The notes under the pieces were generated by a model. The model did not search any database. It was given only the letters and a program-made list of their open reading frames with translations, and was not told the DNA's origin. Source: Bryum argenteum (lineage: Eukaryota; Streptophyta; Bryopsida; Bryales; Bryaceae). From it: a stretch of DNA of 64,000 bases. Shown here one piece after another: positions 47,713-59,441 of the stretch. Location: assembly GCA_037043015.1 (NCBI GenBank), contig CM073322.1, positions 31,801,864-31,865,863 on the forward strand, read 5' to 3'. Each line of letters opens with the position of its first letter. The stretch's first letter is position 1. Both the position numbers and the translations under genes were made by a program.

Positions 47713-47779
47713 CAGCTGCAACGCTCATCGGGTGGAGGGCGGCACGGCCTCCACTTTTTCATTCCCCGCTCCTCGCAAC

Positions 47780-48516
47780 GACGGAATTGCCCCGGATTCT
47801 GCAACTGCTTGTTACTGGAGACTTCACAATGGGCTTCTCCCCCTACCATGAGAATAGTATGTAAAATTTACTCTCTTGCAATGTAAGGGAAGAACCCAAG
47901 TTTAGTGTAACGGCAACAAGGTGATTTCACAATTTAACCCCTTAGAAAGATTTTTTGTTTTTGCACAAACTGAAACTTGGACATTGTATCTCAAGATCCT
48001 TACGATGGAATTTGAAAAAAATTCGTTGATAGACTAATTAGACATTTCTAAAAAGTTTTCTCTACGGTTGAAAAAAGATTGTCTAAGAATTTTAGATATG
48101 GTTGTATGGAGGTGCACTTTAGAGCTTCTCCTTTGGAGGTTAACCGGTTCAAGAGTCAAAACGTTGGCTAAAAGTGGCTTATTTAAAATAAATTAAAATT
48201 AGCAAACAAATATCTTATAGAACAAGCTGAAGTAATGTTAGATCAATTTAGATTTCTTCAAGTGAGGAACCATGGTTGGTTCATTTAAATTTCTACCAAA
48301 ATTATGCAAGTGTTTTGCCTATAGGTGGTCATAGTCTACAAAAGTGGTTTTGTACCATGCCTGAAAATAAGTGAGGATCATTACTTTGGGATGCAAATCT
48401 TCTGTGTATAGGCACTTCTATGTTATTGCAGTGGCGTGATTTTGAATAACGTCTTGAACATGGTTTTCATTATTGATGTGGTTATTGGTAACAACTTATT
48501 ATGTCATACTAGTTTT
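47780..48516. other. AT-rich intergenic DNA
   Basis: Nothing recognised beyond the end of the atpC promoter region. Confidence 0.35.
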
Positions 48517-49369
48517 TAGGACCCGTGTCCTCCGGACACACCAAAACAATGGTGTATGTAGCATAGTTGTTTCTTACTAAACCAAATGAATCCAAAACTT
48601 TAGTATCACAAAAATTGAGGTGGTGAGTCTAACGAAAAGCCTTCCCATAAACAATATTTTGAATAATGACTTATTTTTGCCTTATTATGTCTCAGTAGAG
48701 AAATGTATGCAAGAGTTGTAGCTTGTACAAAGGCAATATAAAAGTGGTCGTGGTTGAATAGGAAACCATATACTTAGTATAGAACAAAAAAAATATCAAT
48801 CTCAAAAAATCCAACCCTTCTAAGTGCTCCATCCATATTGTACTTACCCTACTATATTCCATTTATCAAATGATTATAATAAGGAGCACTTTACGACTAT
48901 TTCTCATCAACTTCTATTGTGTGATTTTTACTTGATTTCACACTGTATATTTAAAAGTACATACTTTTGTTCTCTAAACGCCCAAAAATAAAAGTAACTT
49001 CAAAATTAAATCAATTAAAAGGATAGTCATTCAATTAAAGGAATAGTCATTAATAGCAAGCAAGATGTAAAGTTTTATGAAAGTTCAATTCCATCCTTGC
49101 TTGCATGATCATTGCAAGTGTAGCGATCAGTACATGTTCTATTTAAGTACGTTGTGCTTGAATACAAAAAAAACAAGTAAGATGTCTACGTTTAATTGAA
49201 ATGCAATCACATCCGCTTGCTTGTTTGTTTAATCATTGCTAGCATATTCCTAGAGCATCAATTGACGTGCCCTCTTTCACCCTCACCAAAGAAACTTGCA
49301 CGGATGGTGTGAAGCATGTCCTTGAGCTCATTTTTATCACACACAAGCTGGAGGAGTCTAGAGCATGAG

Positions 49370-51755
49370 TGTCGCGACCCTAATTATTCCAACTCTTTTT
49401 TTTCTTAGTAAGCCTTACTTGGTAGCGGAATCCCGGCTCACTTAGTTGGTAGCAACCGGCCACGACTTTGCTAACACTTGCATGTGCCCACACACACAAT
49501 GTTAGCACCATTCTAAGTCAAGGTGTCTAACCCACCTTGACTCCATAACTCATACCGGATACTCATTACCCGGAACTCCCATCAACACATGGGCATGCCA
49601 ACCCGGAACTCTCACCAACACATGGGCATACCAACCCGGAACTCCCACCAACACATGGGCATGCCACTTGGTGGCACGGGGCGGCCTTCCACAAATGTCC
49701 AAGCTCCCAAGGGTGCTACTAATCACCCCCGGAGCTAACCGCCCTTATCCATTGTCTAACTTCCCACTAGTCCCCTTCCACTCTTGTTTCTCACCCCATT
49801 CGTGACTTTGCCGGAAATCCTCCCGGAATCCGGCACTAGTTTTCCCGGGGACTAGTTTGGAGCGGGACTCTTTCCAACCCAATGTTGCGGGATGCTCAAG
49901 AGCATCCCACAATGCCCAAGATGTAGAAGTGAAGCTTCCTTTCCATGCCTCACCTTCTTGAGCCATTCCCGGTCACTCCCGGGAACCGGCACTACTTACC
50001 ACGGGGACTAACTTGGAGAGGGACACTTCCCAACCCCATGTTTAGAGATGCTCCAAAACACTCTCCATTTTCCACAAGGTGCGGGAGTGAGGCCCCATCC
50101 CAAGCCTCACCCCTTGGAGCCATCCCGGCTCCTCAAGGCACCATGTGCAAGTGAGGAGGGAGACCACCCCTCCTCATAGTACTCTCTAGAGTCTTCGGTA
50201 GGCCCCCTCCTCTTGTGTTGAGGGGCCTTCCGTGACACACTTTTGTTTTGGAAGACCACCCGTTTTTGCCTTAGTCTCAAAAACGGGCCGTAACTTCTTC
50301 TCGGGCTAACTTGTAGCTCAGTTATCCAAATGGGACGTGCGAGCCCATTTTCGACATCTACTCTTTGAGTAGATGTCGATGGACTCCTCACTTGTCCCAA
50401 TCGGAGCTTCCATGTTGGAGCTATGCTCCTCTGAACATTCGGGAGTCCCGGGAGGCAGCAGTCCCGGAGTCCCGAAGTCCCGATGCTTTGGAGAGCCATA
50501 TCTCCCAAAGCATTGCTTTGCTCCTCACGAGCCTTAGCATTTTGGAAAGCCCTTGTCTAGAGCTTTCCAAAGACATGCAACATGCCGCCATCCAAGAAGG
50601 ACGACATTTTGAGTCCCGAAAGGCAACACTCCCAAGTCCCGGAGTGTCCCGGAACGCGCTTCAACTTTGGAGAGCCATATTTCATGACTCACAACTCCAA
50701 ATTGCGCATTCTTTGGACCCATGGGTGCGTGCTCAAACAAGGTTTCCAACCATGTAAGGCACACCACCCAGTTCGTCCCAAGCACGACGCCATTGCGTGC
50801 TGTTTGCTCGGGACTCCCCTTGGTCACTTCACCTTGTCTCTTGCCAAGCCCGGAACGTCACTCCCGGGGTCCTCTTGGCTCACCACGGTGTTCGGGCATC
50901 CTTTGGAAAGGGATGTGACACTCACCCCCACCAAACAGCGTCGATGCCCTCATCGACAATCTCTCTTGTCGGCAGTACCAAGTTCTTGAGGTAGCCGCCT
51001 CCTTGGCACTTGCATTGCGTTCCAGGGTAGCTAGCCCCGCAATGCTCCAAGCATCCTTTTACTTGGAAAATGGCTAAGTCTCAAAGGTGGCACCCAATAG
51101 GTCTAAGGTCCTTTCCACCCAAGGACTTTCCTTGGAAGGACCCACATAAACTAGACCTATCCACTTTGAGACTCACTTGGAATGCCCCCAATGGCCCCAA
51201 GTTAGGCTCAACTAGCCCATCATACTCACATGACTTAGGATTGAATTCAAGGCTAACCAACACTTTCTTGGTCGCAACACCAAGCCTTCTTTTCAAACAC
51301 TTAGGCTCTTAAGTGGTGAACTTTGCTCGCCTAGGGGTAATGCTAAGTCCCACCCGACCTAGCCTTTGCTTCACTCTACCGAGACATGGGTGATCAAGCC
51401 ATGCGTTGACGATGGTCAACCCGCAAAGGGCACTTTTATGAGCCCGTGCCACTACCTTGCTCCCGCCCGAGCAAGTCCTAAGCTTAAGAGTCGTGGGGGT
51501 TCACCCACTCGCAACTCCTAAGCCAAGGTCCTTGTTTTGCAGCATTCCAAGTATTGGCTTCGCGTATCCTTCAACCTCTTCTAACCAACCTAGCAATCCA
51601 AAATGAGATTAGGACTCATCTCACTTCCAACATGCAATCAAGGAACTTGCCAGCAACTTAATTGTCAACCAAGTATTACAACATGTGTCATTTGCACCAT
51701 TTGCACCAAATGCTAGACAAAACTTAGGCCAAGTGTACACAAGTGTGGTGATTCA
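49370..51755 (-). mobile_element. 3' LTR of a Ty3/gypsy chromovirus
   Basis: On the minus strand the sequence begins TGAATCACCACACTTG right after a purine tract (TTTGAAGTGGGGG) and ends GGGTCGCGACA at 49370, so it has TG...CA borders and a length of 2386 bp. It follows the end of an integrase/chromodomain frame by about 25 bp, as expected for a 3' LTR. Open frames in it on both strands are not genes. It contains three 33-bp tandem units at 49568-49666. No second LTR was found in the window. Confidence 0.75.
49568..49666. repeat. Three tandem 33-bp units inside the LTR
   Basis: Units starting ACCCGGAACTC and ending GGGCATGCCA or GGGCATACCA occupy 49568-49600, 49601-49633 and 49634-49666. Confidence 0.9.
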
Positions 51756-51782
51756 CCCCCACTTCAAAGGTTGATGTCCTCA

Positions 51783-52390
51783 TCAATGCTTTTTCGGTGT
51801 CTTGGATCTCTGTTGGCTTTCATACCTTTCTACCATCTCCTTTGCATTGGCCATGTACTTGGCCTCAACCCATGTTGTTTCCTTCTCATGGTACCCCCGC
51901 CTCTTCACCAAGTATTCTTTGCCCTTTTTCTTGGTGATCCGGCAGTTCATAATGCCTTTTACTCCAAACTCTAAGTGATCACCAAGTAGTTCGGGTGGAG
52001 GCCACAACACTTACTTGCGTTCCGGCCTCACCTTATCTTTGTGATATGGCTTGAGTAATGAGACATGGAAGGTGGGATGAATCATGGTCTCCGGTGGTAA
52101 GTCCAGCTTATACACATCCTCAAACAACCGTTTTGGAATGACAAATGGACTCACATACTTTGCCATGGATATGGGAGTCAAGCCATCCGGTAAGGTGAAG
52201 TTCTTCACATTCTACCACACCTTTTAGCCCTCCTCATACTCCTCATGGCGCCGCCCTTTGTTAACTTGTTTCACATACCTCTTCGGGCCTTGTCTAGGTT
52301 TTTCTTGGTCCTTTTCAATAAGTTGCTATCTCGTGGCTACCAAGTCTTTTGCACCTTGGCTTTGTCCCATCTTCAATTGCAATCCATTCT
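51783..52390 (-). pseudogene. Chromovirus integrase C-terminus and chromodomain (truncated)
   Basis: On the minus strand, broken frames give the integrase C-terminal block (KYVSPFVIPKRLFEDVYKLD, then MIHPTFHVSLLKPYH). They are followed by a chromodomain (KKKGKEYLVKRRGYHEKETT, then WVEAKYMANAKEMVERYE). This arrangement defines Ty3/gypsy chromoviruses. Upstream, a decayed KRYVKQVNKGRR-like part reaches 52390, where the sequence changes abruptly to another repeat. Reverse transcriptase, protease and gag are missing. Confidence 0.85.
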
Positions 52391-52929
52391 AAATGAGGAC
52401 AAACTTGCTAGCTTGATTACATGAAATGACCACCATGAATGTAAGTTTTATAATTCGATTGATCAATGGTGGCATCAAGCCGGTTTCGTTATGAAACACG
52501 TGAGTGAACAACACTAGTGTGTGAGAACAAGAAAACTTAACAAATGCTAATGAAGATGAAATTCAACCGGTTATTACCATTCAATCCGCATCATCAACTG
52601 CCTCAAAGAATAACAAGTTTCAAAACCAAGCTTTGCATTACTATTTTTGAATGACATTGAACATAAAATGACCATATTATATGTGTATACTATTTAATGT
52701 AAAAATGAACCGTAGAAATCATTAGTCTACGGCGCAAATTGATTATGAAATTGAATTTGAAGTTTACTCAATTTGTCATACATATGCATATTGATTTTTA
52801 TGAAAAGAAAAATTTGTTGATATATTTTCATACAATGTGAATGTAGGGAATTATGATTTTGTATCACAAAATATCTTCACCATTAGGTGAGCTTCTCTTG
52901 ACCGGTGGACATCACCGCTGAACTTCTCC
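52391..52929. repeat. Second copy of an internal piece of the 2.2-3.5 kb element
   Basis: 539 bp that match 2819-3361 in the same orientation with few differences, for example AATGAGGACAAACTTGCT at the start and GACATCACCGCT-AACTTCTCC at the end. Neither TIR of the parent element is present here. Confidence 0.85.
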
Positions 52930-53462
52930 GATAACAAGCCCTCGTGTTAGATTTTTATAAGATTTGAAAATGCTGTAAGATTTTATTTTTGATAAATTTT
53001 TTTTTACCAAGAGTATTGATTCCAATACTGTGGAAGGATCCCCATCTTCACGGATGTAGAGGGTAAAAATATTGACCAACAGTAAAAAAAACTTATAACA
53101 TGTTCATATAAATTAGTGTATCTAACACTAATCTACCTATTTAGAGTAGCATGTGTTGTTTCTAGCTTTAGCTTCGTTCCTACCCACACATCGCGCAACC
53201 CATAATTAATCTCAGATCCTAAATTCGCCGTTCATAAAAGTTTTTCAATTGTCATGAAGTAAACTTTCAGCAAGTAAGCATCCTCCATGGAAATCACCTT
53301 AAACATAGCCATTTCATATTTCTTTGCCACTACCATTGAGATTATAATTGAAGGTTTTGAATCTAGCAGCTGTCAATTGATGTAGTGGTATGGTTGATGT
53401 AGGGTTTCTATGGTTTGTTTGAACAATGGCCTTGATTAGCGCTGATACACACATTCATGTTT

Positions 53463-53463
<1 letters not shown>
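52930..53463. other. AT-rich DNA inside the composite element
   Basis: No feature recognised. Confidence 0.35.

Positions 53464-53502
<39 letters not shown>
53464..53502. repeat. Poly-T tract
   Basis: About 39 T in a row, visible directly. Confidence 0.8.
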
Positions 53503-53507
<5 letters not shown>

Positions 53508-54574
53508 TTTAAAAGATTTCTTAGTAATCGAAAGTACCCATGTTGAGATTGTCATGGTTGAATGTGCTGCTGTTTACTTGAATAAGTGAAAGGATCGCGT
53601 CATCTTCATGACGACAAGTACAACGCACTAGACTTGGGATGAGCGCAATCCGGAATACGCAGGTAGAAATACTGAATGTTGCAATAGCACCAATATGAAT
53701 GGTTTGGATGTTGTGAGTTCGGCGGAGAATTTTGTACCCTTTAGAAGAAGATCACTATATACATGATCGCGCCGAGCAAAGAATCTAGGAGTATGTACCG
53801 TTGTGTAAATGTCTTATCAGAGGTCAAAATTTCGGCAAAGTGGCTTGAAAAGCAAGTGAATGAGATGTATGGGGGTTGCTTTTTAGAGATGTTAGAACAA
53901 ACATGCGTGAGTCAACTACTCAAAACAACTCAATTTATGTCGTCAACTACCATTTTACACTCTTTGAAATACATAAACAGATCGGAGCAGCAGTTTATGG
54001 TGAATTTTAAGTGAGCTTCTTAATGTGACGTGATAGAAAGAAAATGCTTCCGAGACTAAAGTATTTTTTATGCGAAAGATTTTCATTCAAGTGGAGCAAT
54101 ATCATGAAGAAGATTAAACATTGTTCTGATAAGATCAGAGTTTCTCAATTTCAAGATAAATTTTCAATTCCAACGTAAATTGTTTTATTGGAAGTGATAG
54201 TGAAATGTTCTATAAAGAACTCATAAGCGAAATAGTTGTTGATGGGTTTGGAAGTGGAAGTTAGCTTCTCTTGGTTGCATCTACTCAAAGTGAACATTAT
54301 ATGGTGTCCATTTGGGGCACCATTTTACTTTCCGCATGCAAAAAAATTGCTCACATTGTAAACTTCACCACACATTTCTAAATTTGGGCTATGGCTAACA
54401 ATTAATTGGAGATTTTTGACTTTACTTGATTAGATTAGATGATCAACACTAACAAATTAGCATTTTACTAAGTAAGCATTTTCCATTTTTTTAGCTAACT
54501 TTTCTCATTTTTATTATTCTTTTTAAAAAAAATTTAATTTTTTCGTTCTGTTCGTCCGGAGGACAGGGGTCCTA

Positions 54575-57076
54575 CGTACCAATAAATAAATAAGATAACT
54601 TTACGACTTCATCTGGGCCAACTTTTCACTTTTTTGCAACTTTTCCAGGCTAGTGTAATTGGGAAGATGGATCTTCAATTACAGCTACTGACATACCCGC
54701 TTCCTGTACCTGGCCTCCCACCCGGCCAGATCTCATCCCGGGTACCTGACTCCTTTCACTTTAATTTTCAAAACCCGTTATGCTTACTCCGCCTTCCTTG
54801 CTTTTTCGGCGCTGCTCCATGTTGGTCATGCTGTGCATGATCGTCAAAATTCATGCTGCGTCTCCACCGAGGACATGCAATTCCAGACCAATGCAGTTGC
54901 ATTCTGCGGACCACAGCGTTTAAGTTTTTTCGAGCACCTTGTCCGGAAGAAGCAGCAATCAGGTCTACGTTTTCCACCAATTCTGCAGATGTAATATTTT
55001 AGTGTAATATTGAGCAATTGATCAAAAAACTGCTACTTACTGATTGAGATCCATGCCACTGATTCAATAGTGAAGAACTTGAACTATTTCAAATTACTGT
55101 AACACTTTCAAGCTGCTTCTCCACAAGTTTTGAAGTCGAACTAACCAGCGAAGGAACGTTTCTTCGATGGGTGATTGATTCCAGATTCATCTGATGCTAC
55201 GATAATGTTTCTATTCTTCGGTTCCTATGATTAAGGATCCAGTGAAGCGAATGTAAGTTCCAATATTGAAGATGGACAGTTTTGGCGAAGGTGTATTTTT
55301 CGGACTCTAGGACGATGTTACGCATCTTCGCAGGGCACGTACATCGGATTTTATGTTGCATTTTGCAGCTCCCTTGAGTTGTTGATTGTACATGTGTGAA
55401 ACCACAGTCATCACTACCCGTATCAAAGTGTGATCAGCAGTCGACGAAATCTTAGTACGAAACGTCACACCTAACAGATTCTAGAATATAATACCACCAG
55501 TAAATCTGAAGAAGTAAGTGTACTCATCGGTAGTCACTGTCAATACTATGGATGCATTGAAGCGGGAGTCTGTTGAATTTGAATTGTGGAAACGCTGGCT
55601 ATGGCGGCTATGGCAGCCATGGCTTAGCTCTTTCCAATCGCATTCTTTTCGTCATTTGCGTGCTGATGTTGTACTGTACATGTGCTTCTCGCCACTGAAA
55701 GATTCTTAATCACGAGAGTAAGATTGCTCCACAATCTCTACTAAGGCAGTATGGACACTCCATCTCAATCGACACTGTTGCAGTGTATGGCCATTTTATG
55801 CAATCGTAACTTGGAGGTAAATTTAGCTCACTTTCAACTTTCAGGGGTGATTTCCGAAATCTGACAAAAAGGCAACTCTTGACAAGAATGAATTGAGGGT
55901 ACGTCAGTGGAAACCTAATGTTCAATGTGACCTCATTCGATTGTGATGTGCATGGCAGTGGCTCTCGTCAGCGACAATCAGTACTCAGTATGACAGTCCG
56001 CAAATTAATGATACAAATGAGTTGAGCGGTTGTTGTGTTTGAGTCAGCAAAGTGATCTTGTTCTCACTCTGTGTGTGCATGTCACTTATTGTTCGATTCT
56101 GTTTGTAAGGTTGAAGCAGATTATATATGTTATACTTGGACATCGTGCAAGTTGCGAAGGAGAAGGAGACAACTCTGCCATGCCATTTGCTATATGAAAG
56201 GAGGTGTAATAATAACGTTCGAGGACTCCGGTATGGATGTGAAAGTACGTTCGTAAGTATTTTCCGAAGTTGCTTGGTGGGAGCATCTCATCTTCCCGGT
56301 TTCAATAATTCTGCACGTATTGCTACTTTATATCGTGACGGATAAGAGCACGATGTTTACTGACCGGAACCTTGTGAGCGATGATGAATGTAGAGGGTGG
56401 AAGTTGGAGGATGAGATGGTGTCAGAAGGAAAGATGAGACGAAAAAACGCGGTAGACATGTGTGGACATTCGGTGCGGCACTGAGCGTGTCAGACTCTGC
56501 CATGCTTCTGCATTGATTCTGCGCAGCTTGCCGACCGCCCTATAATCACGCGTTTTGTACACGCATTGGCTGTAAGAGACTCACCCACTCTGCGGTTTCC
56601 GATGTGACGTTAAGCTGCAGCTTGATTCAAGATTCAAACCATCGTTACATTGCGCATTGCCATTAAAGTACTAATGAAGCTACAGCTTGCGCTCTCCTAT
56701 GATGCCAGGTGAGCCTGTCCTGTCTTGATCGCAGCTAGCAGTGGCCATGGCTAGATATTAGTGTCCAGCTCAACTTTCAACAACTAGGCTACAAGTACAG
56801 TTGAGCCGCGTCTTGCCAGTTCATGCCCTGCTGCCGGGTCCTGTGTAATCTCGCTCACTAACCTTGTCTCGACACCACTATATCAGCTTGTCGTGCCCTG
56901 TCAGAACTCATCGGCACATTATATGACCACCTGCAGGCGCTTCCGATCGGACTGTGTGAGGGTGTACTTGTGAGCGATTTCCGCTGCGATAGCGGCAGCG
57001 TTACGTTTTGCTCATTGTGTCGCCCCCACTCTTGTCTTATTAGTTCTTTGAGTTCGAGAATTTTGTTGCTCCTTGT
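54575..57076. other. Intergenic DNA and promoter region of the EXORDIUM-like gene
   Basis: Mixed composition with rising GC. No other gene is recognised. A TATA-like CTATATCAG lies near 56878, about 200 bp before the start codon; this is only a candidate. Confidence 0.35.
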
Positions 57077-58411
57077 ATGGCAGCGCAGTTGGAGAAAAGC
57101 GTTAGCATGCGATCAGACCGGGACTCGCCCATGGCAACATTTCAGAGGTCCGCGTCCGCTGTGAAGGAGTCCACGGCTGTCAACGTGCCGGTGTTGCAAC
57201 GGAACAGCTCCTTTCTCAAAGGGAGCTCGACCCCGCCCCCAGAGAAGCTACGAGCGCTTCCTTCCTTGCTCAGGGACAAGACTGGCGATGGCATCCGCAA
57301 TCGTAACATTGTCATCGGTGTCTTATCGGCGCTTCTGTTCATAACTATGGTAGTTCTGCCATGGGAAAGGAATGTAGGTCCTGCATACATTGCTACAGGC
57401 AATTACATGGGCAAGAACTCGGTTGATGTCGCAGCTGATCCGTTTCAAGGCAAGTGGTCGAACGCTGCAAGGGCGCGTCCATACCATCACTTCATCAAGA
57501 AGTCGTTGCTGGGAGGTTCGAAGTTCCTGGTGAGCGGTCCTGCGATATCAGTGCCTTACCACAATGGGCCTATACTGGCTGGGAAAGCCGGTGTTCTGAA
57601 GGTGCATGTGATATACTACGGCGTCTTCAGCGTGTCTCAGAAGGCAATCATCAATGACTTCCTACAGTCATTTTCCGCTCCGAAAGCTGCTGCTGGAACG
57701 CCCACAGTCGCAGGTTGGTGGTCCATTACCAAGGGCTACACAGATGGAACCAAGGTGCCCGTCGCCCAGACTGTTCTGCGTGGTAGCGTCTTCGAGGACA
57801 GCGGCTACAGCCTCGGGAAGGCACTAAAACAATCCGATGTGGAGAAGTTGGTGGTGTCATCGCTTGGCAAGGGCGTCGTGCTCGACCCAGCCGGAGTGTA
57901 TGTTGTTTTGACGTCGGCCGACGTGAACGTTCAAGGCTTCTGCAGCTCGCAATGTGGAACACATTTGTATACTTTTCCCTCTGCTGCAACACAGACCCAT
58001 GTGCTTCCTTACGCCTGGATCGGAAACTCGGCGACGCTCTGTGCAGGTTACTGTGCGTGGCCGTATGCCAAGCCTTTGAAGGGAACTGGACCCGATGTGG
58101 CGCCATTGAAACCTCCCAATGGTGATGTCGGAGTAGACGGGATGATCATCAACATGGCCAGCTTGCTTGTGGGAGCTGCAACTAATCCCTATGCTACAGC
58201 TTACTTCCAGGGTGATGCAACGGATCCTCTGGAAGCTGCAGGCGCATGTGGAGGGATTTACGGAGCCGGTGCGTACCCTGGTTATGCCGGCCAGCTGCTG
58301 AAGAACCCCAAGACGGGAGCCAGCTTCAACGTGTACGGTGTCAATGGGCGCGAGTATCTTGTGCCCTGGATGTACAACCCTGCCACCCAGAAGTGTGCTG
58401 GTCAAGTGTAA
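57077..58411 (+). CDS. EXORDIUM-like protein with an N-terminal membrane anchor
   Basis: An intronless frame of 444 aa. EXORDIUM (PHI-1) proteins are plant extracellular proteins linked to brassinosteroid- and carbon-dependent growth; their biochemical activity is unknown. Family blocks are seen from about residue 150: PYHNGPILAGKAGVLKVHVI, YYGVFSVSQKAIINDFL, FCSSQCGTHLYTF, YAWIGNSATLCAGYCAWPYA, NGDVGVDGMIINMASLL, GIYGAGAYPGYAGQLL and a C-terminal GREYLVPWMYNP. Most EXORDIUM proteins have a short cleaved signal peptide; here about 75 polar, Ser/Arg-rich residues precede a hydrophobic stretch (IVIGVLSALLFITMVVLPW, about residues 78-96), which fits a type II signal anchor. A downstream start at M11 or M19 would still leave a long cytosolic tail. 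The family call is firm; topology is inferred. Confidence 0.92.
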   Translation: MAAQLEKSVSMRSDRDSPMATFQRSASAVKESTAVNVPVLQRNSSFLKGSSTPPPEKLRALPSLLRDKTGDGIRNRNIVIGVLSALLFITMVVLPWERNVGPAYIATGNYMGKNSVDVAADPFQGKWSNAARARPYHHFIKKSLLGGSKFLVSGPAISVPYHNGPILAGKAGVLKVHVIYYGVFSVSQKAIINDFLQSFSAPKAAAGTPTVAGWWSITKGYTDGTKVPVAQTVLRGSVFEDSGYSLGKALKQSDVEKLVVSSLGKGVVLDPAGVYVVLTSADVNVQGFCSSQCGTHLYTFPSAATQTHVLPYAWIGNSATLCAGYCAWPYAKPLKGTGPDVAPLKPPNGDVGVDGMIINMASLLVGAATNPYATAYFQGDATDPLEAAGACGGIYGAGAYPGYAGQLLKNPKTGASFNVYGVNGREYLVPWMYNPATQKCAGQV

Positions 58412-58812
58412 TCTGTAGCATAGATATCAATGCCTGCTTTGACATCTGTGCTGCTGAAAACCTCAGCAAAAGAGCTTCCATGGCAGCCGATGCAACGCGA
58501 GGAGATTTCAAAGGTTCGGTGTGCTTATATCGTAACTTCTTTTTTCTTTCAGAGATTTTGCCCGGTAGGCTAATTGACTGTCCCGTGGTCACATTTATTT
58601 TTGTTCTCAGTGTTACAAGAAGACTGGTGAAGGACACCTTGACTGCATTTGTCGAGGTTGTCAAACAATGTTGTGATTGTTCTGAATTACATTACATAAA
58701 CCGCGAGTTTGAATTTGTGGAAATCGTTTCTCTTTCTTCACTTACGTTCTTGATCTGTGGTGATGTTGTGATCTTGATGGTTGAGCACATTACGTAAGAA
58801 TCTCTTTAGTAT

Positions 58813-58826
58813 GGGGGGGGGGGGGG
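58813..58826. repeat. Poly-G run (14 G)
   Basis: A direct run of G in an otherwise AT-rich region; it may be a sequencing-length uncertainty. Confidence 0.8.
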
Positions 58827-59375
58827 TTCATAAACAAGCTTAGATGTTGACCTGATCTGGAAGGAAGAGGGAAATTCCTTCTCGAGAATTTTCGCAAAAC
58901 TCTAGTCAGTGAAATTGTGGGGGTCATCAAGAGCTCTTGGATAATCTCTCGACCAGAGATCCATCTGTTGTGAACTTGAGATGAAAAGGTTTACCACAAA
59001 TATCTGTTTTATGGTTGAAACCACAGTCCAATTCACTCTTGTCAGTAACAGTGTGTCTGTATCTAATTGCATACAGGACAGATATTTTGCATGAGAAATG
59101 ATATATGAAGAAAGATAACTGATTGATGGTATGAGTATGTAATATGAATCAGTGTTTCCCTCTTACCTATCATCAAACCCTAAAGTCGGCTAGCCTCAAA
59201 ATTGTTAGATAGCTCTAAACTGGCAAAAACTACACTCTTCTCATGCATGTTTTCAAATTTTGACGTAGTCTTGGGTATGTATCTGTAGAAGCTGATACCT
59301 AAGTTGAATTTGTCCATACAAATCTCAGATTCAAATGCTTTACCAGTTGTGAGATCATAATGTTTGAATTTGGAG

Positions 59376-59441
59376 TTTGTTTTGTTTTGTTTTGTTTTGT
59401 ATTGTATTGTATTGTTTTGTTTGTTTGTTTGTTTGTTTGTT
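59376..59441. repeat. TTTTG / TTGTA / TTTG microsatellite
   Basis: Consecutive blocks of TTTTG, TATTG and TTTG units. Confidence 0.88.

Larger units (their letters stand above)
45790..47770. repeat. Right arm of the atpC inverted repeat
   Basis: Inverted counterpart of 32690-34620, carrying atpC copy 2. The 3' flank (45790-46199) aligns with small indels; the promoter end is patchy. Confidence 0.75.
48519..54572. mobile_element. Composite element bounded by inverted GGACCC ends
   Basis: GGACCCGTGTCCTCCGGAC at 48519 is matched in inverted orientation by GTCCGGAGGACAGGGGTCC ending at 54572, and TA lies just outside both. The 6-kb interior contains an LTR retrotransposon remnant, a fragment of the 2.2-3.5 kb element and a poly-T tract, so later insertions appear to have enlarged an originally smaller element. 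The superfamily is uncertain (TA target suggests Tc1/mariner-like). Confidence 0.5.

Noticed and set aside
46309-47886. Long plus-strand frames opposite atpC copy 2
   Set aside because: They are antisense shadows of the atpC exons; equivalent shadows occur opposite copy 1.
49745-51312. Many open frames of 65-135 codons
   Set aside because: They lie inside the chromovirus LTR, on both strands, and match no protein family.
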